Assembly: GCA_016212275.1 (NCBI GenBank)
Contig: JACRGR010000007.1
Coordinates: forward strand, 1-33,729
DNA length: 33,729 bases
Source: Nitrospinota bacterium
GTDB lineage: Bacteria; Nitrospinota_A; UBA7883; JACRGQ01
Reading direction: 5' to 3'
Positions within the stretch are counted from its first letter, which is position 1. The number at the start of each line of letters is the position of its first letter. Shown here piece after piece: positions 7,452 to 15,340 of this stretch. Below the pieces are notes generated by a model. It made no database searches. It saw only the letters and a program-made list of their open reading frames with translations, and was not told the origin of the DNA. The translations under genes and the position numbers were made by a program.

Positions 7452-7916
7452 ATGGATGTTTCGATATTGATTGGAAGCCAGTCGGACAGGGCCACGATGG
7501 ACAAGTGCGCCGAGGTTCTCAAGGAGTTTGGCGTATCGTTCGAAATGCACGTCACCAGCGCGCACCGCTCGCCGGCCCGCACGCGCCACATCATCGAAGA
7601 AAGCGTGAAAAACGGCGCAAAGGTGTTTATCGCGGCGGCGGGGCTGGCCGCGCACCTGGCCGGCATGGTGGCGGCGCACACCGACCGCCCCGTCATCGGC
7701 GTGCCGATGGACGGCGGCCCCTTGCAGGGGGTGGACGCGCTCCTTTCCACCGCGCAGATGCCCGGCGGCGTGCCGGTGGCCACGATGGCGATTGGGAGCG
7801 CGGGGGCGAAAAACGCGGCGTACCTCGCGGTGCGGATCCTCGCGCTGGCGGACGAAAAACTGGCGGCGAAACACCGCGCTTACATCAAGGACATGGCGGA
7901 AAAAGCCGGGGCGTGA
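7452..7916 (+). CDS. purE: N5-carboxyaminoimidazole ribonucleotide mutase
   Basis: This 154-residue class I PurE converts N5-CAIR to CAIR in purine synthesis. The N-terminal ILIGSQSDRATM substrate loop, the TSAHRSPAR motif with the catalytic histidine, AAAGLAAHLAGM, and GVPMDGGPLQGVDALLSTAQMPGGVPVAT are diagnostic. The start is the ATG at 7452 with GAGAGG at 7441-7446; a GTG at 7446 overlaps that ribosome site and is less likely. No purK or other purine gene is adjacent. It lies 17 bp after the ABC permease on the same strand, with a hairpin before the convergent helicase gene. Confidence 0.96.
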   Translation: MDVSILIGSQSDRATMDKCAEVLKEFGVSFEMHVTSAHRSPARTRHIIEESVKNGAKVFIAAAGLAAHLAGMVAAHTDRPVIGVPMDGGPLQGVDALLSTAQMPGGVPVATMAIGSAGAKNAAYLAVRILALADEKLAAKHRAYIKDMAEKAGA

Positions 7917-8017
7917 CGGGCGCGGCCCGTGGCGAAAGTCGCGTATTGCATCGCGCGAAAAGCGACAATGATCTCCGCGTAGCGGGAGAATCCGGGAAAA
8001 GTTACCGCTTTACGGAA

Positions 8018-8043
8018 AGGTACACGCAAGAGTGCGTGTACCT
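8018..8043. terminator. Hairpin between convergent purE and helicase genes
   Basis: A perfect 11-bp stem (8018-8028 with 8033-8043) encloses the loop AGAG. It lies about 100 bp after purE and 8 bp past the helicase stop codon, where a bidirectional terminator is expected. No long T-run follows on either strand, so the intrinsic terminator role is inferred from position and stem strength. Confidence 0.55.
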
Positions 8044-8050
8044 ACCGGTG

Positions 8051-9799
8051 CTATTTCTTCTTCTTGAAGACGCTGAATATCTTTTTCAGGATGCCGCCTT
8101 TTTTCGGCTTTTCCTCGTGCTTCGGTTTTTCGGCGTGCGGCTTCGCATGATGCGCGCCGTGCGGCTTGGGAGCGGCGTGATGCGGCGCGTGGGGCTTTTG
8201 CCCGTGCTCCCTTTGGGGCGCGCCGGGCTTGCCATGACCGCGTCCGCGCGGCTTGTGTTTGCGTCCGCCACCCTCGTTCCGGAATTCGCCTGGCCGTTCG
8301 CCGCGCTGTCCCTCGTGGCGGGGTGCGCTCCTGTGTTCCTGGCGGGGCCTTCCCTCTTCTGCCGGGCGCGGCTCGGCGGCTTTGCCGCCGAACGAATCGC
8401 CGTATTTCCTGCGGTACAGTTCCATCCGGTCTTCCGCCGACATCTGGGACGACGGCTTGGGCACGGATTCGCGCGGGGGGCGCTGGTAGCCGTCTTGTGC
8501 TTTCGGTCCCCGCGGCGGGCGGCGTTCCTCGAAGCGTTTGCCTTGCGGGCGCGGTTCGTGCCGGCCTTCGCGGCGCGGGCCGCGGTCTCGATCACGGTCA
8601 TGGGGCCTGCCGCCCCGCTCGCCGGGACGTCCGCGCCGCGCGCGGCGGTATTCGCCCCCTTCGTCTATTGCCAAGTCGAAATCAATGTTCGCCACGGCGA
8701 TCTTCTGTTCGATATACCGCTCGATGGGGGGAAGGTTGATCACCAGGTCTTCGCACGCCAGCGTGTATGCGGTGCCGCTAGCACCCGCGCGGGCCGTGCG
8801 CCCGATGCGGTGGACGTAGTTGGCGGCGTCCGCCGGAAGGTCGTAGTTGATAACGTGGGATACGTCGTCAATATGAATGCCGCGCGCGGCCACGTCGGTG
8901 GCCACCAGGATATTCAGTGCACCTTCCTTCGCGCGGTTGATTATCTTCAGCCGTTTTTTCTGGTCAATGTCGCCGGTCAGCACTTCGGCTTGCACGCCGT
9001 TGGCGCCGAGCCGGAAGCCCAGTTCCTCGGCGGTGCGTTTCATGTTCGTGAAAATGATGGCGCACTTCATCTCCTCCCGCTTGAGAAGGGTGAGCAGGAG
9101 CGGGAACTTTTCCTCGCGCGAGACGTGGAACAGCTTTTGGTCCACCTTCTCGACGGTGATCTGGTCCGGCTCGATCTCTATTTCCACCGGGTTTTGCATG
9201 TAGCTGTACGCCAGGTGGCGGATGCGGTCGTCCAGCGTGGCGGAGACGATGATGGTCTGCCGCTTGTCCTTGGGCGGCGCGAACTTCAGGATGTATTTCA
9301 CGTCCTCCATGAAGCCCATGTCGAACATCCGGTCCGCTTCGTCAATGATGAAAAAGCCCAGGGTGCCCATGTCCACCTTCCTGCTTTTCAGGAAGTCTAT
9401 CAGGCGGCCCGGCGTGGCGACGATGATCTCGGCGCCGCTGGAAAGGGCGCGCTCCTGCTCGTCGTACCCCACGCCGCCATAGATGGCGATGGAGCGGTAA
9501 TGCAGGTTCTTGCACAGTTGCACCGCCTGCTGTTCCACCTGCACGGCCAGCTCGCGCGTGGGCACAAGCACCAGCACGCGAAGGGTGCCGCCGGCGTCGT
9601 TCGCCGCCACCATGCGTTGCAGGGCGGTGACGAGGAATACGGCGGTCTTGCCGGTGCCGGTCTGGGCCTGCACGGCGACGTCGTTGCCTATCAGGCTTTC
9701 AGGAAAGGTCTGTTCCTGCACGGGGGTGCACCGTTCGTACCCCATGCTCGTGATTGCGTCCAGTATTTTCGGGTCGAGATTCAGCGTTTCAAATTTCAT
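8051..9799 (-). CDS. DEAD-box ATP-dependent RNA helicase with long basic His/Arg-rich tail
   Basis: This 582-residue RNA helicase (RhlE/RhlB-like) unwinds or remodels RNA using ATP. The first 370 or so residues contain the Q motif (GYERCTPVQ), Walker A AQTGTGKT, PTRELA, TPGRL, DEAD in IIDEADRMFDMGF, the SAT motif (VSATLDD), ATDVAARGI and HRIGRTARAG. The final 200 residues are low complexity. They are first rich in Arg/Gly/Glu/Pro, then His/Pro/Lys (KPHAPHHAAPKPHGAHHAKP), and end in a lysine cluster with a short hydrophobic patch (GGILKKIFSVFKKKK). Such tails bind RNA non-specifically and may recruit degradosome partners. The start is the ATG at 9799. The tail makes it longer than a typical core of about 400 residues. 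Confidence 0.95.
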   Translation of the reverse strand: MKFETLNLDPKILDAITSMGYERCTPVQEQTFPESLIGNDVAVQAQTGTGKTAVFLVTALQRMVAANDAGGTLRVLVLVPTRELAVQVEQQAVQLCKNLHYRSIAIYGGVGYDEQERALSSGAEIIVATPGRLIDFLKSRKVDMGTLGFFIIDEADRMFDMGFMEDVKYILKFAPPKDKRQTIIVSATLDDRIRHLAYSYMQNPVEIEIEPDQITVEKVDQKLFHVSREEKFPLLLTLLKREEMKCAIIFTNMKRTAEELGFRLGANGVQAEVLTGDIDQKKRLKIINRAKEGALNILVATDVAARGIHIDDVSHVINYDLPADAANYVHRIGRTARAGASGTAYTLACEDLVINLPPIERYIEQKIAVANIDFDLAIDEGGEYRRARRGRPGERGGRPHDRDRDRGPRREGRHEPRPQGKRFEERRPPRGPKAQDGYQRPPRESVPKPSSQMSAEDRMELYRRKYGDSFGGKAAEPRPAEEGRPRQEHRSAPRHEGQRGERPGEFRNEGGGRKHKPRGRGHGKPGAPQREHGQKPHAPHHAAPKPHGAHHAKPHAEKPKHEEKPKKGGILKKIFSVFKKKK

Positions 9800-10077
9800 G
9801 TTCCGTTTCTTTTTTTAAGGTTGTCCGCTCCGGCGCCGGCGGCCCGGAGATGTGTGATGGGCTGGTTCAGCGTGAAGGCGGACAAGACTGCGGCGGGGTC
9901 TTGAATGCGTTGCGTTGTATCAGGTCCCATTTTCAAAATAAATAATACCAGCGGCAATAATAACACTAATGGCGCGGATATTCCAATTATTACCACGCCC
10001 ACCCCCATCCCCAATCTTGACGGAAGGCAATAATCTGTTACGCTGAACCATAAGGACAACCTTCAAGGAGGCGCATC

Positions 10078-10437
10078 ATGGCAAATCCATTCGTTCATGT
10101 CGAACTGCATACCCAAGACCCCGATAGATCCAAGAAGTTCTATACCAGCCTGTTCGGCTGGGAACTGGAAGACTTTCCGGGAGGGGGCTACACGGTGATC
10201 AAAGTCGGCGAGGGAACGGGGGGAGGGATGATGAAGAATCCCGTTCCCGGCGCCCCGGACAATTGGATACCGTACATCTTGGTGGACGATGTTAGGGCCG
10301 CGACCAAAAAGGCCCAGTCCCTCGGGGCGAAAGTGGTCAAGGAGTTCACCGAAGTTCCGGACATGGGTTGGTTCAGCGTGATGATGGACCCGTCTGGAGC
10401 GGCTTTCGGAATCTGGCAGACAAAACCGGGCATGTAG
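10078..10437 (+). CDS. VOC (glyoxalase/bleomycin-resistance) family protein
   Basis: This 119-residue protein has the VOC fold pattern, with HVELHTQDPDRSKKFYTSLFGWELE at the N-terminus (metal-ligand His in HVELHT) and DMGWFSVMMDPSGAAFGIWQ at the C-terminus. It resembles single-domain VOC proteins annotated as glyoxalase or hydroxylase-like; the actual substrate is unknown. A strong AAGGAGG lies 7 bp before the ATG. The stop is 4 bp from the convergent permease gene's stop. A short matching relic of its C-terminal region occurs about 200 bp upstream (see findings). Confidence 0.88.
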   Translation: MANPFVHVELHTQDPDRSKKFYTSLFGWELEDFPGGGYTVIKVGEGTGGGMMKNPVPGAPDNWIPYILVDDVRAATKKAQSLGAKVVKEFTEVPDMGWFSVMMDPSGAAFGIWQTKPGM

Positions 10438-10441
10438 GCGA

Positions 10442-11542
10442 TTACGCCGCCATTCCCTCCCGCTCCCGGTGGAGGATGGCGTACACGGCCCCGGAAAGGA
10501 ACAGCGCGTGGGCGCCGAAGGCCGCCATCAACGGGGGCAATTTGCCGCTGTGCCCCAGCGAGACGGCCATGGAAAACACGAACCAAAAGGAAAAGCCGAT
10601 AACGGCGGCAAGCGTGACGCCCGAAAGCGCGCCGCCCGCCCGCCCCGATCGCAGGCCGAACGGGATGGCGATAACGGCCATCACCACGCTGATGAGCGGG
10701 AAGGTGATCTTGATGTACTTGTCCACCGTGTAGCGGATGTCCTCGTACCCCACCTTGCGGATATGCTCGATGTAATTGCTGATCTCGGCGTAGTTCATTT
10801 CCTGCGGCATTTTTTCCGCGTGCTTGAGTTCCTTGAAGTCCAGCGTGAAGGGGTAATGTTTTTGCGCGAACGGCGTTTCGGTAATGTCGCCCCCCGGCAG
10901 GAAGTCGCGCTCCAAGCCGTCGTCGAAGATCCATCCCGTTGCGTCTTTCCATCCCTTTTTCGCGGTGATGACCTTTTCGAACCCGGCGCGGTCCGGCGTG
11001 AAGCGCATCACATTCACCCCGTGCAGAATGCCGCCCTCCACGTCCAGAAAGCCGATGTTCCACAGGTCCAGGTCGCCGGACTTCACCCAGAGCATGTTCT
11101 GCTTGATTGAGCTGATGTCCGGCATTTTCTTCACCTTGTGGCGCAGAATGTCCTCCGATTTGGCGAACGCGCGGGGCATCACATATTCGCTGTCCACGAA
11201 CGAAAGCCCCGCGATGGCCAGCGTGCCGGCCACGATGGGGAGGGCGATGCGCAGGGAAGAAACGCCGCACGACATCAGCACCAGCACCTCGCGGTCTTTC
11301 GACATGAGGGAAAGCGAGAGGATGGCGGCGGCCAGCACGGCCATCGGGGCCATGTAGTACATCGCCTCCGGGAGCTTGTTCAGGAAATAGCCCGCGATGA
11401 GGTTGATGCCGGCGCGGTGGTTGATGAAGTCGCCGATAAGCTCGAAGAAGAGGATGACGGTGAACAGCGTGACCAGCACCGCCATGCCGCCCGCGAAAAA
11501 GCGGAGGAACAGCCCCAGCACATAGCGGTCAACGATCTTCAT
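10442..11542 (-). CDS. LPS export ABC permease, LptG/LptF (YjgP/YjgQ) family
   Basis: This 366-residue inner-membrane protein has the LptF/LptG layout. Three spans at the N-terminus include LVTLFTVILFFELIGDF and the coupling region YYMAPMAVLAAAILSLSLMSKDREVLVLMSCGVS. A central periplasmic beta-jellyroll-like region runs over about residues 130-265, followed by three C-terminal spans (FPLISVVMAVIAIPFGLRSGR). It moves lipopolysaccharide from the inner membrane to the periplasmic bridge together with its partner permease and LptB. No second permease is next to it, although the pair is adjacent in many genomes. It appears closer to LptG, but F versus G is not certain from reading alone. The start is ATG 11542. 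Confidence 0.88.
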   Translation of the reverse strand: MKIVDRYVLGLFLRFFAGGMAVLVTLFTVILFFELIGDFINHRAGINLIAGYFLNKLPEAMYYMAPMAVLAAAILSLSLMSKDREVLVLMSCGVSSLRIALPIVAGTLAIAGLSFVDSEYVMPRAFAKSEDILRHKVKKMPDISSIKQNMLWVKSGDLDLWNIGFLDVEGGILHGVNVMRFTPDRAGFEKVITAKKGWKDATGWIFDDGLERDFLPGGDITETPFAQKHYPFTLDFKELKHAEKMPQEMNYAEISNYIEHIRKVGYEDIRYTVDKYIKITFPLISVVMAVIAIPFGLRSGRAGGALSGVTLAAVIGFSFWFVFSMAVSLGHSGKLPPLMAAFGAHALFLSGAVYAILHREREGMAA

Positions 11543-11651
11543 GGCTCCATCCCAGTCCTTTGGCGTTCTCCACGCCTTGGCGATTCATTCGAACATTCCA
11601 ACGATAATTTCCACTTGATTATAGACCAACCATTCAAACACAATACAGCCG

Positions 11652-12371
11652 ATGTCATTTTACTGGTTCGATATTGCCGCCGCCGTGGTCCTGCTGGCGT
11701 ACGCGGCGTTCAGTTGGTTGCGGGGGTTCGTGCGCGAATTTTTCGCGGCGCTGGGGTGGCTGGGCGGTTACCTCGCCGCCACCTATTTTTCCCCCGCGCT
11801 GTCAAAAATCTATTTACCCTATGTGAAGTTCGCCCTGCTGTCGGACGGATTGGCGTTCCTATCCGTTTTCGCGGGGGTGTTCCTCGCCAGTCAGCTCATC
11901 GGCTACCTGGTGCGCGAAAAGGCGGGGCTGAAAAACCTGCCGGGGATGGTGGATGGCCCGTTGGGCGCGGCGATGGGGCTGGCAAAAGGGGTGTTGTTCG
12001 TGGCGGTCATCCTTGTCCCGCTCAATTATTTCCCCTCCTACAAACAGGAACTGTACGGGAAGTCGTACATCGCGCGGTGGGTGCATTCGCTCTCCGCGAT
12101 GGCGGAGCCGGTACTGCATCTGAACATGGCGCAGATACCCGCCGCCATTAAGGATGAATTGGGAAACATTAAAATGCCCGCCATGCCCGAGGCGGTAAGC
12201 CCGGAACAAGTGGGGAAAGCCGTTCAGTCCGCGCAGTCGGTGGCTGGGAAAATGCTTCCCTCAAGCAATCCGCCAGTGAAAAAGGTTGCGCCGGTGGTGA
12301 AGCAAAAGCCGGACGCCCAAACGGACGGGGAACGGGCGAACATGGACAAGTTCATGCAAACCCTTCCGTAA
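11652..12371 (+). CDS. CvpA family membrane protein
   Basis: This 239-residue protein has four membrane segments over about residues 1-125. The CvpA signatures are visible: FDIAAAVVLLAYAAFSWLRGFVREFF followed by LGWLGGYLAATYF, and later GLAKGVLFVAVILVP. E. coli CvpA is needed for colicin V production and envelope stress tolerance; its molecular role is not settled. The C-terminal 90 residues (NMAQIPAAIKDEL to QTLP) are hydrophilic and rich in Pro, Lys and Val, probably a cytoplasmic tail. It is divergent from the LptG/LptF-like gene, with a 109-bp shared upstream region. Confidence 0.85.
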   Translation: MSFYWFDIAAAVVLLAYAAFSWLRGFVREFFAALGWLGGYLAATYFSPALSKIYLPYVKFALLSDGLAFLSVFAGVFLASQLIGYLVREKAGLKNLPGMVDGPLGAAMGLAKGVLFVAVILVPLNYFPSYKQELYGKSYIARWVHSLSAMAEPVLHLNMAQIPAAIKDELGNIKMPAMPEAVSPEQVGKAVQSAQSVAGKMLPSSNPPVKKVAPVVKQKPDAQTDGERANMDKFMQTLP

Positions 12372-12470
12372 TACCTCCTCCGTCCTGAAATTCCATGTTT
12401 TCCGCCGCTGAAAAGGTTGCGCTGGATTCCGGGTTTATTTCCCCCCGCCATTTGATAGACTTGTAGCAGG

Positions 12471-13292
12471 ATGGAACAACCGTTTAGCGTTTTATTGGTG
12501 GACGACGAGGCGTACGTTACCGAGATCATCGGGCGTATCCTCGCTCAGGTGAAACTTACCACCCATTCCGCCGCCTCCGGCGACGAGGCCCTGCACATCC
12601 TCAAGAATCATCACATTGACCTGGTCATCACGGACATCCTGATGCCGGGCATGAACGGTTTGGAGCTTTTGGAGCGCATCAAATCGCAGTTTCCCACCAT
12701 GCCGGTCATCATGCTCACCGCCCACGGCGATTTTTTCGTGGCGAAGGAGGCGCTCAACCGGGGCGCGTTTTATTTCCTCACCAAACCGTTCAACAAGGAC
12801 GTGATCATCCGGGTCACGGAAAAGGCGTTGCGCCTGCCGCGGCTCACCTCCGAGAAAAAGTGCGTCCTGCCGTATGCCACCATCGCCCTGCACTACAAGG
12901 TGCCCAGCGAACTGCGGATGGTCCCGGCGGTCAGCTACCAAGTGGTGCGCGCGTGCGAGGACATGGAGTATCCGCTGGCGAAAGTTAATTTCGCCATCCC
13001 GCTTGCCGTGGACGAACTATTGGTGAACGCCATCAAGCACGGCAACAAGATGGATACGGCGAAGACCGTTACGGTGGACGTCACCGTTGGCCCCGACGAA
13101 CTGTCGTTGGCGGTGGAGGACGAAGGGGAGGGGTTCAGCCCGGAAAAGCTCCCCGCCGAGTTCAGCCCGGAAAACCTGTTGGACGAAGAGGGGCGCGGCA
13201 TCATGATGGTGCGCTACTATGTGGACGAACTTTTGTACCACAAGAACGGCACGCGCGCCGAATGCCGGATCAAAAAGGAAGAGAAAAAGTAG
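12471..13292 (+). CDS. Response regulator fused to RsbW-like anti-sigma/serine kinase ATPase domain
   Basis: This 273-residue protein starts with a receiver domain (about 1-125): LLVDDEAYV, phosphoacceptor D55 in VITDILMPGMNG, then MLTAHGD and the lysine in FLTKPFNKD. A GHKL ATPase domain (about 140-270) of the RsbW/SpoIIAB type follows: ELLVNAIKHGN (N186), VEDEGEGFSP and DEEGRGIMMVRYYVDE. It is therefore likely an anti-sigma/antagonist kinase under phosphorelay control. It is followed after 4 bp by a PP2C phosphatase and then a STAS protein, so the three form one partner-switching module. No sigma factor is encoded nearby. The sensor that phosphorylates D55 is unknown; the hybrid kinase downstream is one candidate. 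Confidence 0.9.
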   Translation: MEQPFSVLLVDDEAYVTEIIGRILAQVKLTTHSAASGDEALHILKNHHIDLVITDILMPGMNGLELLERIKSQFPTMPVIMLTAHGDFFVAKEALNRGAFYFLTKPFNKDVIIRVTEKALRLPRLTSEKKCVLPYATIALHYKVPSELRMVPAVSYQVVRACEDMEYPLAKVNFAIPLAVDELLVNAIKHGNKMDTAKTVTVDVTVGPDELSLAVEDEGEGFSPEKLPAEFSPENLLDEEGRGIMMVRYYVDELLYHKNGTRAECRIKKEEKK

Positions 13293-13296
13293 CCGT

Positions 13297-14943
13297 ATGC
13301 CGGTCATCGGGGGGCTTCACCGCACGCTGAAGGGGAAGGCCGCGCTCTTCATCCTCCTCCTTTCCGTCATCGGGCTGGGCACATTGGCGGCCATGTTCCT
13401 CCGCACGCAACGGGAGATGCTGGCGGAATTCGAGGCCGAGCGGATGCAGATCGTGGAGCATTTCGTGGTGGGCACCCTCAAGCCGGTGATGCTCACGGGA
13501 CACGCCGACCTGATGTCCGGCATCATGGCCAGCCTTCACTCCGCGCCGGGCGTTCAGAGCCTCGCCATCGTCCGTACCAACGGCATCGAGGCGTTCACGG
13601 ACGATGCGACAATGAAAAAGGTGAACGACCGGCTGGGGGAAAACCGGTTCAGCAGGATACTGAAGGAGCCGGTGCAAATCGTCCCCGCCGGCGACCCGAT
13701 GCTCAAGCGCGCGGTGGAAAGCGGCAAATCGGACTTCGTCCGCCGCGACGTGGCCGGGGATGGCACGGTGACTTCGCTCATGTACCCCATCGCCAACGAG
13801 GAGCCGTGCCACGCCTGCCACGGGGACGATCACAAAGTGCGCGGCGTGCTGGTGGCCACCTTCGGGCTGAGCGCCTCGGAAGCGGGCACCCTCCAGAGCA
13901 TGTTCTGGTTTTCCGGCATCGCCTTCGTCCTGCTCCTGCTCACCGCCGCGCTCACCTACCTGTTCATCGTCCGCATCATGGCGGGCAGGGTGAGCAACAT
14001 CGTGGACCAGGTGAACCGCATCGTGGAAGAGGACCGGTTCGACAAGCGGATAGTGATAGACGCGGACGACGAGGTGGGCCAGCTCGCCATTTCGTTCAAC
14101 CATTTCATCTCCTCGGTGGAGATATACCGCATCGAGGAAGGGCGCGAGAAAGAGCGGCTGGAGCAAACGGTGTTCGAGCGGACGCGGGAACTGCGCGAGA
14201 AGAACGACTTCATTGAGAGCGACCTCAAGCTGGCGCGCCGGATACAGCAGAACCTTATGCCGGAAAAATTTCCCACCCCGCCGGAGGCGGATTTCCACGC
14301 CGCGTACCTGCCGTGCCTCCATATCGGCGGGGACTATTACGACGTGTTCGAAATGCCCAACCGGCATGTGGGGGTGTTCATGGCGGACGCATCGGGCCAC
14401 GGCTCTTCCGCCGCGTTGCTCGTGTCCATCGTGAAAGCGATCGTCTCCACGGCGGGCAAGGACATCAGTTCCCCCAGCTATGTGGTGCAGATCATCAACA
14501 ACACGCTGGCGAAACTCACGCCGGACGATTCGTTCGTCACGCTGTTCTACGGCGTCATCAACCTCGCGAACGGCAAGATGTCCTATTCGCTCGCAGGGCA
14601 TCCGCCCCCGATGGTATACAACCGGGATTCGGGCGAACTGCAATATCTGCAAACCAACGGGAGCCTGGTGGGCGTGTTCGATTTCGACCGGTTCGAGGAC
14701 TCGGAATACATTTTCCAGCATGGCGACCGCCTGCTGGTGTTCACCGACGGGCTGGTGGAAGCGATGGGGGAGGACGGCAAGATGTTCGGTCGCGAGCGGC
14801 TGGCCGAGCTCTTTAAGGACGCGCGGTACGAGCGGCCGGACGCGATGACGCGGCACCTGCTCGACAGCCTGGCCAGCTACACCGGCGGCGCGGCGCTGGC
14901 GGACGACGTTACTTTGCTGGTCGTGGATTATAAAAAAGGGTAG
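13297..14943 (+). CDS. Membrane heme-c sensor PP2C-type (SpoIIE/RsbU) serine phosphatase
   Basis: This 548-residue protein has an N-terminal membrane span (about 14-34) and a periplasmic sensor domain (about 35-205) with one heme c motif, C171-H-A-C174-H175, in PIANEEPCHACHGDDHK. A second span (FWFSGIAFVLLLLTAALTYLF), a HAMP-like region (VNRIVEEDRFDKRIVIDADDEVGQLAISFN) and a short coiled coil follow. The PP2C/SpoIIE phosphatase domain shows the metal motifs GGDYYDVFE, MADASGHG and the late ADDVTLLVV. It would dephosphorylate the STAS antagonist encoded next, in response to redox, gas or ligand changes at the heme. The start is ATG 13297; the frame is open further upstream but overlaps the preceding gene. 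Confidence 0.92.
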   Translation: MPVIGGLHRTLKGKAALFILLLSVIGLGTLAAMFLRTQREMLAEFEAERMQIVEHFVVGTLKPVMLTGHADLMSGIMASLHSAPGVQSLAIVRTNGIEAFTDDATMKKVNDRLGENRFSRILKEPVQIVPAGDPMLKRAVESGKSDFVRRDVAGDGTVTSLMYPIANEEPCHACHGDDHKVRGVLVATFGLSASEAGTLQSMFWFSGIAFVLLLLTAALTYLFIVRIMAGRVSNIVDQVNRIVEEDRFDKRIVIDADDEVGQLAISFNHFISSVEIYRIEEGREKERLEQTVFERTRELREKNDFIESDLKLARRIQQNLMPEKFPTPPEADFHAAYLPCLHIGGDYYDVFEMPNRHVGVFMADASGHGSSAALLVSIVKAIVSTAGKDISSPSYVVQIINNTLAKLTPDDSFVTLFYGVINLANGKMSYSLAGHPPPMVYNRDSGELQYLQTNGSLVGVFDFDRFEDSEYIFQHGDRLLVFTDGLVEAMGEDGKMFGRERLAELFKDARYERPDAMTRHLLDSLASYTGGAALADDVTLLVVDYKKG

Positions 14944-14999
14944 AATACCGGACGGAGGAGTTTCCGGTTCCGATTGACTAACAGGCTTGTGAGGGGAAA

Positions 15000-15338
15000 A
15001 TGAAAATTACCATGCGCGTGGCAGGCGATGTGACCATACTGGATATGATCGGCAACATGAAGTCCCCCGCGGACCTGGAGGACTTTTCCGGCGCGGTGAA
15101 CGCCGAACTGGACCAAAACCACCTAAAGCTCCTGCTGAACTTCAAGGACGTCGGTTTCGTGAACAGTTCCGGCCTGGGCCGGCTGGTGCTGGCCGCAAAG
15201 AAGATCGGCGACAAGAGCGGACATCTGAAAGTGGTGAACCTGGCGCCCGACCTCGACGAACTTTTCACCTTCACGCGGCTGAAGGAGAAGATCGGCGTGT
15301 TCAAGGCCGAAGACGAGGCGCTACGGAGTTTCCAGTAG
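15000..15338 (+). CDS. STAS domain anti-sigma factor antagonist (RsbV/SpoIIAA-like)
   Basis: This 112-residue single STAS domain protein has the phosphorylatable serine site FVNSSGLGRLV (Ser56/Ser57). In the RsbV/SpoIIAA family this serine is phosphorylated by the GHKL kinase and dephosphorylated by the PP2C phosphatase, which here are the two genes immediately upstream. GAGGGG stands 3 bp before the ATG. The stop is 2 bp from the stop of the convergent aldolase gene (TAGCGCTA). The output partner (sigma factor or other target) is not in the window. Confidence 0.93.
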   Translation: MKITMRVAGDVTILDMIGNMKSPADLEDFSGAVNAELDQNHLKLLLNFKDVGFVNSSGLGRLVLAAKKIGDKSGHLKVVNLAPDLDELFTFTRLKEKIGVFKAEDEALRSFQ

Positions 15339-15340
15339 CG

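Noticed and set aside
7439..9904. 821-codon open frame on the plus strand
   Set aside because: It spans purE in another frame and the full helicase gene on the opposite strand; its composition is that of a GC-rich antisense shadow and it has no family motif.
10017..10042. TTGACG as a -35 for the VOC gene
   Set aside because: No convincing -10 sequence at the right distance.
13270..14856. 528-codon open frame on the minus strand
   Set aside because: It is antisense to the heme-sensor phosphatase; no motifs.
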